Source of the DNA: Paenibacillus xylanexedens
GTDB taxonomy: Bacteria > Bacillota > Bacilli > Paenibacillales > Paenibacillaceae
Assembly (NCBI RefSeq): GCF_007676705.1
Contig: NZ_VEBF01000001.1
Span: 1,178,001 to 1,242,000, forward strand
Reading direction: 5' to 3'
Length of the DNA: 64,000 nt
Positions within the stretch are counted from its first letter, which is position 1; each line of letters begins with the position of its first letter. Under the pieces are notes generated by a model, which saw only the letters and a list, made by a program, of their open reading frames with translations, was not told where the DNA came from and did not search any database. A program made the translations under genes and the position numbers. Below are positions 17,736 through 25,886 of the stretch, piece by piece.

Positions 17736-19331
17736 CTAGAATTTCTCGTTTAGCTCATCCAGATAAGGTTGAACCAGGGACATTTTACTGTTCACCCATT
17801 CTTTCCAGTTAGCCTCCAGATCTCCGCTTTTCAGGATCAGGTTGGCATATTCGTTCTGGTAATCGAATGAAGCTTGACTCTTAGCTTTGGAATCGTACAG
17901 GTTGATATCCCAATCATATGCTGCAAGTGATTTGCCTTCTGTACCGAGTTTTGCTTTTTCTTCGAACAATTTCACGGCTCTATCACGGTAATCTTTTTTG
18001 ATTGCAGGGTTTACAACACTGAAGTCGTCACCGAGCAGATACAGACCTTCGAAACGTGCTGGATATTTATCTTCCAATACCGTTCCTTCTGGCAACAAGC
18101 TAACGAGTTCGTTGTTTTCATCATATTTCCAATCTTTTCCTTCAAAGCCCATGTTGATGAGCAACTGTCCTTCTTTTGTTGCGGAGTAATCGATCAGATC
18201 CATGATCCGTTCGAATTTCTCGTCACTGATGTCCGGATTGAAGATCAATGCAGACCAGAAGTTGGCTTGCTCCATGTTACGGTATTTCCCGTCATCGCCT
18301 ACTACGATTGCTGTGTGTACCAGTTCATCACTATCTACACCCAGATTTTTTCTCATATCAGAATCCAGACCTTGTCTGTACGAAGCCAGTCCGCCCAGAC
18401 TTGTTACAGCAGCTGTACCTGTTACTTTGAAGTTGTTTTGACCTTCATTGTTTTTCCATGTGTAGAACTCAGGATTGAGCAGTCCGTCTTTATAGGCTTT
18501 TTGCATCAATTTAAGTCCTGTCAGCGTTTCAGGATCTGCTGGTCCCCAATGGAATTGGCCATCTTCACCTTTGTAGAACGGAGAATCAGTCATGGCATGC
18601 ACACTGTTTGGCATAATCATGTTTGTCATGGCATCTGCCGCATTGTAGGACAGAGGTACAAGTTTGTTACCCACTTTGCCTGGATCTTTTTCTTTCACTA
18701 GCGCAGCATATTCATTCAATTCGGTTGTTGTATAAGCATCTTTCAGTTCAAAACCAACTGCTTCAGCCCAGTCTTTACGAAGCGCAATGACACCAATTTG
18801 GTTCGTGAGTGGGTCAGCTGGTTTGTTCTCGAAGTAGATTGGTCTAGGCAGGACATATGTTCCACCCGTCAATTCTTCCAACTTGTCTCCAAGACCTGTC
18901 AAATTGTAAGCTGCTGCCACGTTAGGCCAGCGTTCTTTCCAGTCATCCGGGAATTTGTAGAACAAACCTTGTTCAATGCTGTTTATGGCATCGCCATGTA
19001 CGTAGTTCCATACCGCTACATCCGGCAAGTCACCAGAGTTGATCCACAGACGAAGCTTCTCGCCCCATGAATCCCAATCAATATAGTTGTAGTCCCAAGT
19101 TACATTGAATTTGTCTGTCCAGAACTTGTGGAAGTCATTATCCAGGTTCCCGTTTTTGATTTCTGTCAGGTTAGCTACAGAGATGGTCAGGTTGTCTTTG
19201 TAATTTCCCTCTGCATCTTTTTCGTTACCACCTGAAGCTCCTTGGCTGGAACAAGCGGTCACCATCAGCATAACTACACTAAGCGTGATGGCAAAGAGAG
19301 CTCTTACTGACAACTTTTTGTTCGTTTTCAT
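17736..19331 (-). CDS. ABC transporter solute-binding lipoprotein (oligosaccharide)
   Basis: 531 residues. The signal peptide ends in a lipobox-like VTACSS, with Cys27 the predicted lipidated residue. The mature protein is an extracellular sugar-binding protein of the long LplA/YtcQ type (rich in Trp/Tyr: FHKFWTDKFNVTWDYNYIDW). Such proteins deliver oligosaccharides to LplB/LplC-type permeases, encoded immediately upstream in the operon. No ATPase gene is in the operon; this transporter class commonly uses a shared MsmX-type ATPase from elsewhere. GGGGGT precedes the ATG. Confidence 0.92.
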   Translation of the reverse strand: MKTNKKLSVRALFAITLSVVMLMVTACSSQGASGGNEKDAEGNYKDNLTISVANLTEIKNGNLDNDFHKFWTDKFNVTWDYNYIDWDSWGEKLRLWINSGDLPDVAVWNYVHGDAINSIEQGLFYKFPDDWKERWPNVAAAYNLTGLGDKLEELTGGTYVLPRPIYFENKPADPLTNQIGVIALRKDWAEAVGFELKDAYTTTELNEYAALVKEKDPGKVGNKLVPLSYNAADAMTNMIMPNSVHAMTDSPFYKGEDGQFHWGPADPETLTGLKLMQKAYKDGLLNPEFYTWKNNEGQNNFKVTGTAAVTSLGGLASYRQGLDSDMRKNLGVDSDELVHTAIVVGDDGKYRNMEQANFWSALIFNPDISDEKFERIMDLIDYSATKEGQLLINMGFEGKDWKYDENNELVSLLPEGTVLEDKYPARFEGLYLLGDDFSVVNPAIKKDYRDRAVKLFEEKAKLGTEGKSLAAYDWDINLYDSKAKSQASFDYQNEYANLILKSGDLEANWKEWVNSKMSLVQPYLDELNEKF

Positions 19332-19384
19332 GTTTTACCCCCATGTTTTTAGTAGAATTTTATTGCAAAATCCTATACGTATAA

Positions 19385-20287
19385 TCAGGTCTTGATTGCC
19401 CCTGTTAATACCCCTTTGGCAAAGTGTTTTTGCAGCATTGGGAAGAAACACATAATTGGTACCATGGTGACAAATACGGCCGCCATCTTCATGCCCATTG
19501 AGAAGTTGCTTGCCTGGGCAGCATCCACACTGGATGCATTGGATGCATTCGTCGTAGATGTCACGATAATATTTCGGAGTACATTCTGGAGCGGTAACTG
19601 ATCCGCTTTTCGAAGGAATATCATCGCATCATACCAACTGTTCCAGTAAGCCACACCGTAGAACAATGTGATCGTAGCCATAATAGGTGTAGCCAGCGGG
19701 AGAACGACGGAGAACAGGATTCTCCACTCTCCGGCACCATCCAGTCTCGCTGATTCCATCAGTGATTCCGGTAAGGTGTAGAAGTAGTTCATCATCAGAA
19801 TCATGTTAAAAGCACTGAAGCTTCCCGCCAGGATAACGGACCACAGCGTACCTGTAAGATGAAGTGATTTCATGATCAGGTACAGTGGTACGATACCACC
19901 ATTAAAGATCATGGTGAACAGTACCAGGAAAAAGAGAAATTTCTTAAACGGAAATTTGTTGCGACTAAGGCCATATGCCATGCTTGTTGTCAGGAACAAG
20001 CTGAGTGGCAAGCCGATGACTAGCAATATAATTGTATTTTTGTACCCCGACAGAATCGTTCCGTCAGCGAACAATGCCTTGTAGGAATCCAATGTCCATT
20101 CTTTAGGGAACATCAAAAATGGATTGTCAGCATATTCTTTTTGTGTTGCAAACGAGATCATGATGACATTCCAGAATGGAATCAGAATCATTAATGCAAG
20201 TACAAGTAATATGGCAAATATGAAGTAATCAAGAAGTGTCATTCTTTCTGTGCCAATTCTCGGCTTTTTGTTAGCTTTCTTGCTCAT
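19385..20287 (-). CDS. Carbohydrate ABC transporter permease (LplC/YtcP type)
   Basis: 300 residues with about six membrane helices and the inner-membrane permease EAA-like loop (SLMESARLDGAGEWRILFSV) where the ATPase docks. The first helix is preceded by a basic, cytoplasmic N-terminus. The C-terminal extension MKMAAVFVTMVPIMCFFPML is typical of the LplC/YtcP group. It starts 18 bases after the companion permease stop, with AGGAGGAG before the ATG, and precedes the binding-protein gene by 53 bases. Confidence 0.92.
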   Translation of the reverse strand: MSKKANKKPRIGTERMTLLDYFIFAILLVLALMILIPFWNVIMISFATQKEYADNPFLMFPKEWTLDSYKALFADGTILSGYKNTIILLVIGLPLSLFLTTSMAYGLSRNKFPFKKFLFFLVLFTMIFNGGIVPLYLIMKSLHLTGTLWSVILAGSFSAFNMILMMNYFYTLPESLMESARLDGAGEWRILFSVVLPLATPIMATITLFYGVAYWNSWYDAMIFLRKADQLPLQNVLRNIIVTSTTNASNASSVDAAQASNFSMGMKMAAVFVTMVPIMCFFPMLQKHFAKGVLTGAIKT

Positions 20288-20305
20288 CTCATTTCTCCTC
20301 CTCTC

Positions 20306-21265
20306 TTATCGGAACAAACCGTCTCCGCCAAGCCACTTGGCAAATCTGTCAGCGAGAAGTAGCAAGGCCATATTCACCAGGGAACGGAACAAGCTGACCG
20401 CTGTCGAGAATGAGAAATCGGTTGATGACTGGAACGTAATCCGATAGATATATACATCGAGTACTTCCGATACGTTTTTGGTTGCTGCATTTGCCAAGTT
20501 GAAGATCTGGTCGAAACCGGAAGACATCAGTCCACCTACCGACAAAATGAACATTACCGTGATGGTTGGTAGAATGTTTGGCAAGGTAATACGGAACATC
20601 TGTTGCATACGAGAAGCCCCGTCAATCTGTGCCGACTCATACTGATCCTGATCGATACCTGAGATGGCAGCCAAGAAGATAATCGCGCCCCATCCACTTG
20701 ATTTCCATATATCAGTCAACAGCAACATCGGTACAAAGTTGGATTCGGAACCCAGGAAGTTAATCGTTGGCAATCCGAGTAATCCGAGCGCGCTATTGAC
20801 CAATCCGTCATATGCCAGGACATTGATGACAACCCCGGATACGATGATCCAAGACAGGAAGTGCGGGAACGTAAGTACGGTTTGGAACCACTTTTTCCCT
20901 CTGCGCATCCGCAGTTCATTCAGCAACAACGCCAGAATAATCGGGAACGGGAACTGAATAATCAGCTTTAGAATATTGATGTACAGCGTACGCCATACTG
21001 CATCGATAAAGGTTGGATCACGGAAAACATATTTGAAGTTCTCGAATCCGCTCCATGGACTTCCCCAGATGCCCAGATTAGCCTTGTAATCTTTGAACGC
21101 CAGAGACAGGCCGCCCATTGGCAAGTAGGCAAACAGGATTAGCCAGACAAGCCCCGGAATAAGCAGGGTGTATGTCATTCGGTGCTTCCAGATTTCAGTC
21201 CAGAGCGAATTGCCCTTCACGTTTCCCTTCAGCTTTTTGCTAGGTCCTTCGGCTGCAGGTTTCAC
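20306..21265 (-). CDS. Carbohydrate ABC transporter permease (LplB/YtcP-partner type)
   Basis: 319 residues from a GTG at 21265; AGGAG lies 7 bases before it. A frame starting at the ATG at 21280 would overlap that site and the preceding stop. The protein has six predicted helices, beginning with TYTLLIPGLVWLILFAYLP, and the EAA-type loop YESAQIDGASRMQQMFRITL. It pairs with the permease at 19385-20287 as a heterodimeric channel. It follows the esterase gene by 11 bases. Confidence 0.9.
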   Translation of the reverse strand: MKPAAEGPSKKLKGNVKGNSLWTEIWKHRMTYTLLIPGLVWLILFAYLPMGGLSLAFKDYKANLGIWGSPWSGFENFKYVFRDPTFIDAVWRTLYINILKLIIQFPFPIILALLLNELRMRRGKKWFQTVLTFPHFLSWIIVSGVVINVLAYDGLVNSALGLLGLPTINFLGSESNFVPMLLLTDIWKSSGWGAIIFLAAISGIDQDQYESAQIDGASRMQQMFRITLPNILPTITVMFILSVGGLMSSGFDQIFNLANAATKNVSEVLDVYIYRITFQSSTDFSFSTAVSLFRSLVNMALLLLADRFAKWLGGDGLFR

Positions 21266-21276
21266 ATTGCATCTCC

Positions 21277-22041
21277 TCACTCTACTTTGGTCTTGTCGTT
21301 GTACAGAAAATCAAACATCGTTCTCAGGTGGTGCTCCCAAAATCTCCATTCATGAGCACCCGGCGTCTCCACATACCGAAAATCAAAGGCAGTACCCTGC
21401 ATGTATTTCGCGTAATCGCGATTCATCTCCACGAAGGGATCACTATCGCCGCAGCAACTGAGGATATCCGGTAAAGGAACACCCTGTTCCAGCAACTTGG
21501 CTGACAGTGCGTAAATATCCTGATCGGCTTTTACCTGTAACCGTTCTCCAAAAACCGCTTTCATTTCCTTGATCATAGTCGCTGGCATATGGGGGTCATG
21601 AAGTCGTGTTTGAATATCCGTAACGCCAGATAAAGACACGACTTTGCGATAACGCTCTGGATAAGTTAGCCCACATTTCAGTGCACCATATCCACCCATG
21701 GATAAACCGGCAACGTACGTTTTCTCCGGATCAGGATTTAGATTGAGTAGACGTTTGCATACTTCAGGTAACTCCTGAGTGATGTAGTGGAAGTAATTCA
21801 GGCCGTATTCCATATCGGTGTAATAGCTTCGATTCGCTTCTGGCATAATGATGGTACAGCCATACTGCGCTGCATACATCTCAATTGTGGTTAACCGCTG
21901 CCAGGTACTCGCATTATCGCCTGCCCCGTGCAACAAATATAGTGTACCGCCTGAAGTCTCTCCGGAGTCACTGGACACAACATGTATGCTCGTATTCATG
22001 CATAATGTTGGCGATCCAGTTTCGATCGTTATATGCGCCAT
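21277..22041 (-). CDS. Esterase D-like alpha/beta hydrolase, first gene of the glycan operon
   Basis: 254 residues, no signal peptide. It has the oxyanion start YLLHGAGDNASTW, the nucleophile Ser in GLSMGGYGALK, and a late His in PGAHEWRFWEHHL, as in the esterase D / CE1 group (S-formylglutathione hydrolase, acetyl-xylan and feruloyl esterases). As the first gene of an oligosaccharide uptake operon, it probably removes acyl groups from the imported sugar before GH3 cleavage (inference). A real S-formylglutathione hydrolase role is less likely in this context. AGAGGGG precedes the ATG, and a leader of about 200 bases holds two operators. Confidence 0.82.
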   Translation of the reverse strand: MAHITIETGSPTLCMNTSIHVVSSDSGETSGGTLYLLHGAGDNASTWQRLTTIEMYAAQYGCTIIMPEANRSYYTDMEYGLNYFHYITQELPEVCKRLLNLNPDPEKTYVAGLSMGGYGALKCGLTYPERYRKVVSLSGVTDIQTRLHDPHMPATMIKEMKAVFGERLQVKADQDIYALSAKLLEQGVPLPDILSCCGDSDPFVEMNRDYAKYMQGTAFDFRYVETPGAHEWRFWEHHLRTMFDFLYNDKTKVE

Positions 22042-22142
22042 AATGTAACCCCTCTCATCATCGCCTGCTGTCTTTACTCATTCGCTTCTCTGGCGTTGGA
22101 TTGCAGGCTGTTGTAGATTCCCTTGTATTACGATGGGTTATC

Positions 22143-22166
22143 GAAACGATTTTCTCGAATCGTTTC
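22143..22166. promoter_or_regulatory. Operator 1 of the glycan operon (LacI-type palindrome)
   Basis: GAAACGATT-N6-AATCGTTTC is a perfect 24-bp inverted repeat, 100 bases before the esterase ATG and inside the leader. Confidence 0.75.
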
Positions 22167-22219
22167 AAAACATAACCAACGTTGATCCACATGGACTTCA
22201 TTACAACACTTTTAATGTG

Positions 22220-22243
22220 GAAGCGATTTCTTCGAATCGTTTC
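22220..22243. promoter_or_regulatory. Operator 2 of the glycan operon (LacI-type palindrome)
   Basis: GAAGCGATT-N6-AATCGTTTC repeats operator 1 with one base changed. It lies 6 bases downstream of the -10 box and therefore covers the start of transcription. Its centre is 77 bases from that of operator 1, so looping or cooperative binding is possible. Confidence 0.78.
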
Positions 22244-22249
22244 GAATAA

Positions 22250-22279
22250 ATCATAAGCCCGATGAGTAAATCCTGTCAA
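22250..22279 (-). promoter_or_regulatory. Sigma-A promoter of the glycan operon
   Basis: A perfect TTGACA (22274-22279) and TATGAT (5/6, 22250-22255) on the minus strand, 18 bases apart. Operator 2 follows at once. Confidence 0.75.
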
Positions 22280-22401
22280 TAACCTTTTTACAAATTTCGC
22301 GTTATTTTCTCGAAAAAATGCTTTTTTAAGTCTAAATTTGCGTCCAAAGACACTATTATTGCGAAAAAATGAAATTTTAGTCAGTGGTATTACAACTTTA
22401 A

Positions 22402-22430
22402 TTGACACCCAACTAGGTTTATACTAACAT
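22402..22430 (+). promoter_or_regulatory. Promoter of the serine hydrolase gene
   Basis: A perfect TTGACA at 22402-22407 and TAACAT (4/6) at 22425-22430 with a 17-base spacer, 83 bases before the chosen ATG. It is divergent from the glycan operon promoter. Confidence 0.6.
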
Positions 22431-22457
22431 GGGTTCTGATTTTGCATTCAAATTACG

Positions 22458-22467
22458 GAAACGTTTC
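22458..22467. promoter_or_regulatory. GAAACGTTTC palindrome downstream of the serine hydrolase promoter
   Basis: A perfect 10-bp palindrome with the same GAAACG / CGTTTC halves as the operon operators but no central spacer. It lies 28 bases past the -10 box, a position suited to a LacI-family or CcpA roadblock. Confidence 0.5.
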
Positions 22468-22513
22468 ACCAACCGATTTTACTCAGGTTTTACCTGAGAT
22501 TAGGGAGGTTAAT

Positions 22514-23431
22514 ATGTCTAAGCAACTCAAAGGCTTCGTTCAAACGATTACAGAACAACAATTGAATGTTTTCTCCATTCGCATATTACAAAAAGGGCAG
22601 CTGCTTGCCCATTGGGACAGGGACAGAGATCAGCGCCGTGTGCAACATTCCATCAGCAAATCCTTCACCAGCATGGCCGTTGGTCTTGCGATTGAAGAAG
22701 GTCTATTACATCTGGATGCCACACTCGGTGATTATTTCGCCTACAATCACGCACCCATTGCACAGCACAATCTCCCCTCGCCGCGGGAATTGAAACTACG
22801 TGATCTTCTCCGAATGTCTTCGGGCCATGACTCTCCCCCTCTTTGGGCTGATGAACGAGCTTCATTGACCGAGAAGGACTGGGCAAAATATTACATGTCT
22901 CTGCCTCTGGACCGGGTACCTGGAGAACAATTTACATATAGCAGTGGTGATACCTTTATGATCTCGGCCATGCTGCAGGCTGCTACTAGCCAAACCGTGA
23001 AAGATTACCTGACTCCACGGTTATTTGAGCCGCTTGGTATCCATGATGTAGAGTGGGAATCCTCTCCACTCGGTGTAACGCTCGGCTGTGCTGGTCTATG
23101 GATAAGCAATGAGGAACTAAGTCGATTTGGACAGTTCATGCTGCAGGAGGGCCTCTGGAACGGCACACAGCTTGTACCTGCGGATTGGATCAGACAGGCT
23201 ACGTCGCGGCAGATCGAAACGACTGGAGGCGGTGATTGGGGAGAAGGATACGGATATCAGTTCTGGATGTGTTCTCATGGCGCATACCGAGCCGATGGAG
23301 CCTATGGTCAATTGTGTATCATCATTCCCTCAAAGGAAGCTGTCATATGTATTAATAGTGAGGAAGAAAATATGCAAGGCATCTTGAATGCTGTATGGTC
23401 TGAGGTTTTACCCCTTTACACCCAGCATTAG
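22514..23431 (+). CDS. Serine hydrolase, class C beta-lactamase-like
   Basis: 305 residues from the ATG at 22514, which has GGGAGGT 4 bases before it; a TTG-started extension to 22442 would run through the GAAACGTTTC site and is not favoured. The protein has the SxxK nucleophile motif in SISKSF (about 48-51) and a Tyr-Ser-Ser motif in FTYSSGDTFM, with WGEGYGYQFWM near the end. No signal peptide is seen, so it is probably cytoplasmic. Family members include esterases and peptidases acting on D-amino-acid or ester bonds; the substrate is not evident. It diverges from the glycan operon and may share its control. Confidence 0.85.
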   Translation: MSKQLKGFVQTITEQQLNVFSIRILQKGQLLAHWDRDRDQRRVQHSISKSFTSMAVGLAIEEGLLHLDATLGDYFAYNHAPIAQHNLPSPRELKLRDLLRMSSGHDSPPLWADERASLTEKDWAKYYMSLPLDRVPGEQFTYSSGDTFMISAMLQAATSQTVKDYLTPRLFEPLGIHDVEWESSPLGVTLGCAGLWISNEELSRFGQFMLQEGLWNGTQLVPADWIRQATSRQIETTGGGDWGEGYGYQFWMCSHGAYRADGAYGQLCIIIPSKEAVICINSEEENMQGILNAVWSEVLPLYTQH

Positions 23432-23484
23432 TCTATTTATCTTATCTTTTTTCAATTTGATATTATGCGATTCGCTAGATATTA

Positions 23485-23524
23485 AAACAAAAAACGCCAC
23501 GGGGTCATAAAACCCCATGGCGTT
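23485..23524 (-). terminator. Terminator of abrB
   Basis: AACGCCA-c-GGGGT and ACCCC-a-TGGCGTT form a strong stem (23493-23524). On the minus strand it is followed by TTTTTTGTTTT. The convergent serine hydrolase gene may also use it. Confidence 0.88.
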
Positions 23525-23529
23525 ACTTC

Positions 23530-23784
23530 TTACCCGTGCTGTGGAAGCTGAGTCATTTCATCTAAACATTGTGCGCATATGTAACGCTCTTTGAACTCGT
23601 TGACTTCCTCGATGGATCCGCAGAAAATACATTTTGGACGATATCTCTCCAAGATAATATGGTCCCCTTGTACTAAAATCTCTACAGGATCTCCCTCATT
23701 CATTTGATACCTTTTACGCAAAGATTTAGGCAATACGATCCTACCTAATTGGTCAACTTTGCGAACTACTCCAGCTGGCTTCAT
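23530..23784 (-). CDS. abrB: AbrB-family transition-state regulator
   Basis: 84 residues. The N-terminal swapped-hairpin DNA-binding domain is clear: GVVRKVDQLGRIVLPKSLRK, then MNEGDPVEIL. The C-terminal half has CxxC...CxxC (CIFCGS and CAQCLD), longer and more Cys-rich than classic AbrB, and may hold a zinc. In Bacillus-type bacteria AbrB represses stationary-phase genes and is itself repressed by Spo0A~P. GGAGAGGTG precedes the ATG. The gene is monocistronic with a terminator. Confidence 0.92.
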   Translation of the reverse strand: MKPAGVVRKVDQLGRIVLPKSLRKRYQMNEGDPVEILVQGDHIILERYRPKCIFCGSIEEVNEFKERYICAQCLDEMTQLPQHG

Positions 23785-23951
23785 AGCTACGGCACACCTC
23801 TCCTATCTTACTCTAAATTTCTAGGTACATTTGTACTATGTTTATAGATTCGCCAAGATTTTGTCGAATCCTGCTGGAAATAAACATTTTTTGTCCTTTT
23901 TTTTGAAAAATGTTTTTTTACCGAATTCTAGTCGGTATGAATAACCTTAAT

Positions 23952-24419
23952 TTATCCCTCTAACCCCGGAAAATTGAGCTGGCGTAATGCTTCATACACA
24001 ATAATGGCTGCCGAATTCGACAGATTTAATGATCTAACATCACCAGTCATTGGCATTTTCATACATGTATCGGGATTGGCAGCAATTAATTCAGGCGGCA
24101 GGCCTTTAGTCTCTTTACCAAAGACGAGGAAATCCCCATCCTGAAATTTAAAATCACTGTATCGGTTCTTCGCCTTCGTAGTTGCGTAGAAGAAACGACC
24201 TTCCGAATATTTTTCCTGAACCTCGGCGAACGAGTCGTGGTATTCAATATGAACGGCATGCCAGTAGTCCAGCCCTGCCCGTTTCAATGTAGCATCATCT
24301 GTTCGAAATCCAAGTGGACGCACGAGATGCAGATGGGTGCCGGTTGCCGCACAAGTACGAGAAATATTCCCTGTGTTTGCCGGAATTTCTGGTTCAACCA
24401 GAACAATGTGTAAAGCCAT
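23952..24419 (-). CDS. trmL: tRNA (cytidine/uridine-34-2'-O)-methyltransferase TrmL
   Basis: 155 residues, a typical minimal SPOUT enzyme. Conserved stretches are VEPEIPANTGNISRTCAATG at the N-terminus, LVFGKETKGLPPELI, and MKMPMTGDVRSLNLSNSAAI, which forms the trefoil-knot SAM site. It methylates the wobble base of certain tRNA-Leu species. AAAAGGAG lies 12 bases before the ATG. It stands between serC and abrB, with the serC terminator just upstream, so it has its own transcription start. Confidence 0.94.
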   Translation of the reverse strand: MALHIVLVEPEIPANTGNISRTCAATGTHLHLVRPLGFRTDDATLKRAGLDYWHAVHIEYHDSFAEVQEKYSEGRFFYATTKAKNRYSDFKFQDGDFLVFGKETKGLPPELIAANPDTCMKMPMTGDVRSLNLSNSAAIIVYEALRQLNFPGLEG

Positions 24420-24471
24420 ATGTGTTCAATCTCCTTTTCATTTCATGTTGACGACAACCCTCTAATCTTAA

Positions 24472-24504
24472 AGAAAAGCCCTCCACACGTCAATGTGGAA
24501 GGCT
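24472..24504 (-). terminator. Terminator of serC
   Basis: AGCC-TCCACA and TGTGGA-GGCT arms pair across CGTCAA (24477-24504). TTTTCTTT follows on the minus strand. Confidence 0.82.
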
Positions 24505-24558
24505 CTGGTAAAGCACAGGATTAGACACTAAGGTCTATGACACAGTACCCTATACTAT

Positions 24559-25647
24559 TTATCCATTTGTCTTCTGAAAGTGGTTCATAAAGTCTGTGAG
24601 CGCCTTAACACTCTCATAAGGAGCAGCATTGTATATGGAGGCACGTAGACCACCCACACTACGATGTCCTTTCAGACCTACGAATCCTTCTTCCTCCGAT
24701 GCCTTGATGAACTTCTTCTCCAGTTCCTCAGAGGCTAGACGGAAGGTTACATTCATCAAAGAACGATCTTCTGCTTCGACACAACCACGGTAGAAATCAC
24801 CGGAAGAATCAATCGTGTTATAGAGCAATTCCGCTTTTTTCGTATTTTTTTGCTCAATGCCAGCCAATCCGCCCTGTTCTTCAATCCATTTCAACACTTC
24901 ATTCACCATATATACGGAGAAGGAAGGTGGCGTGTTATATAGGGAGTTATTATCTACATGCGTGCTGTAACGAAGCATGGTTGGAATCGTTTTGGGCGAT
25001 TCACTAACCAGTTCCTCACGAGCAATGACAACCGTAATCCCGGATGGACCCAAGTTCTTCTGCGCACCTGCGTAGATCATACCAAATTGATTGAGATCAA
25101 ATGGTTTACAGAAGATGTCACTCGACATGTCAGCAATCAGAGGTACAGAACCAGTGTCCGGGAATGACTTGAATTGCGTACCTTCAATCGTTTCGTTAGA
25201 AGTCAGATGCACATAAGCCGTACGTTCAGGCAAACTCAGATTCGAAACATCCGGCAATTTCATAAACTTCTCTGCTTCCGAAGATGCTGCTACATGCGTC
25301 TCGCCAATCAGCTTCGCCTCAGACAGAGCCTTCTTGGCCCAGCTGCCAGTCATCACATAACTTGCAGTCTGTCCTGCCCCAAGCAGGTTCATTGGCAGCA
25401 TCGCGAACTGAGTGCTTGCACCACCCTGCAGAAAGAGAACCTTATATCCTTTTGGATTGCCTAGAAGCGACAATAAGCGCTCCTGAGCTTCATTATGTAC
25501 AGACTCGTACACCGCTCCACGGTGAGACATCTCCATGATCGACATGCCTGTGTTACGAAAATCTACAAATTCCGCCTGTGCACGCTCCAGTACCTCAAGT
25601 GGCAACGCCGCAGGTCCTGCATTAAAATTATACGCTCTCTTTGTCAC
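24559..25647 (-). CDS. serC: Phosphoserine aminotransferase
   Basis: 362 residues from a GTG at 25647, giving the family N-terminus TKRAYNFNAGPAALP; GGGGGA lies 4 bases before it. An ATG 36 bases further up gives an extension not seen in the family. The PLP lysine is in AGAQKNLGPSG. GVMEMSHR-like (TGMSIMEMSHRG) and the C-terminal GLKGHRSVGGLRASIYNA match SerC. It makes 3-phosphoserine from 3-phosphohydroxypyruvate and glutamate in serine synthesis, and can act in pyridoxal phosphate synthesis. It is monocistronic with its own promoter and terminator. Confidence 0.95.
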   Translation of the reverse strand: MTKRAYNFNAGPAALPLEVLERAQAEFVDFRNTGMSIMEMSHRGAVYESVHNEAQERLLSLLGNPKGYKVLFLQGGASTQFAMLPMNLLGAGQTASYVMTGSWAKKALSEAKLIGETHVAASSEAEKFMKLPDVSNLSLPERTAYVHLTSNETIEGTQFKSFPDTGSVPLIADMSSDIFCKPFDLNQFGMIYAGAQKNLGPSGITVVIAREELVSESPKTIPTMLRYSTHVDNNSLYNTPPSFSVYMVNEVLKWIEEQGGLAGIEQKNTKKAELLYNTIDSSGDFYRGCVEAEDRSLMNVTFRLASEELEKKFIKASEEEGFVGLKGHRSVGGLRASIYNAAPYESVKALTDFMNHFQKTNG

Positions 25648-25703
25648 AAAATCCCCCGCCCTTTCCATCCGTAACTCTGACATACAAAGTAAATATTATG
25701 GCT

Positions 25704-25732
25704 ATGATAGCAGTATTCTCTATCTGCTTCAA
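25704..25732 (-). promoter_or_regulatory. Promoter of serC
   Basis: TTGAAG (25727-25732) and TATCAT (25704-25709) on the minus strand with a 17-base spacer. The predicted start of transcription is about 50 bases before the GTG. Confidence 0.5.
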
Positions 25733-25817
25733 GGGCAATATGCACTGAAGTGTTGATTTCAGGCCATCAAATTCCTTTATCACCCTGCAAAGTTAAAGCA
25801 CTACATTGTTTAATTCA

Positions 25818-25851
25818 AGGAAAAGCCTCCGAGAGCGTGTCCCGGAGGCTT
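25818..25851 (-). terminator. Terminator of glnA
   Basis: AAGCCTCC and GGAGGCTT pair across a 13-base loop, followed on the minus strand by TTTTCCTT. It is 36 bases past the glnA stop. Confidence 0.85.
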
Positions 25852-25886
25852 TAAGTTGGAACAAGAGCTGTTCCGACCCCGACCGA

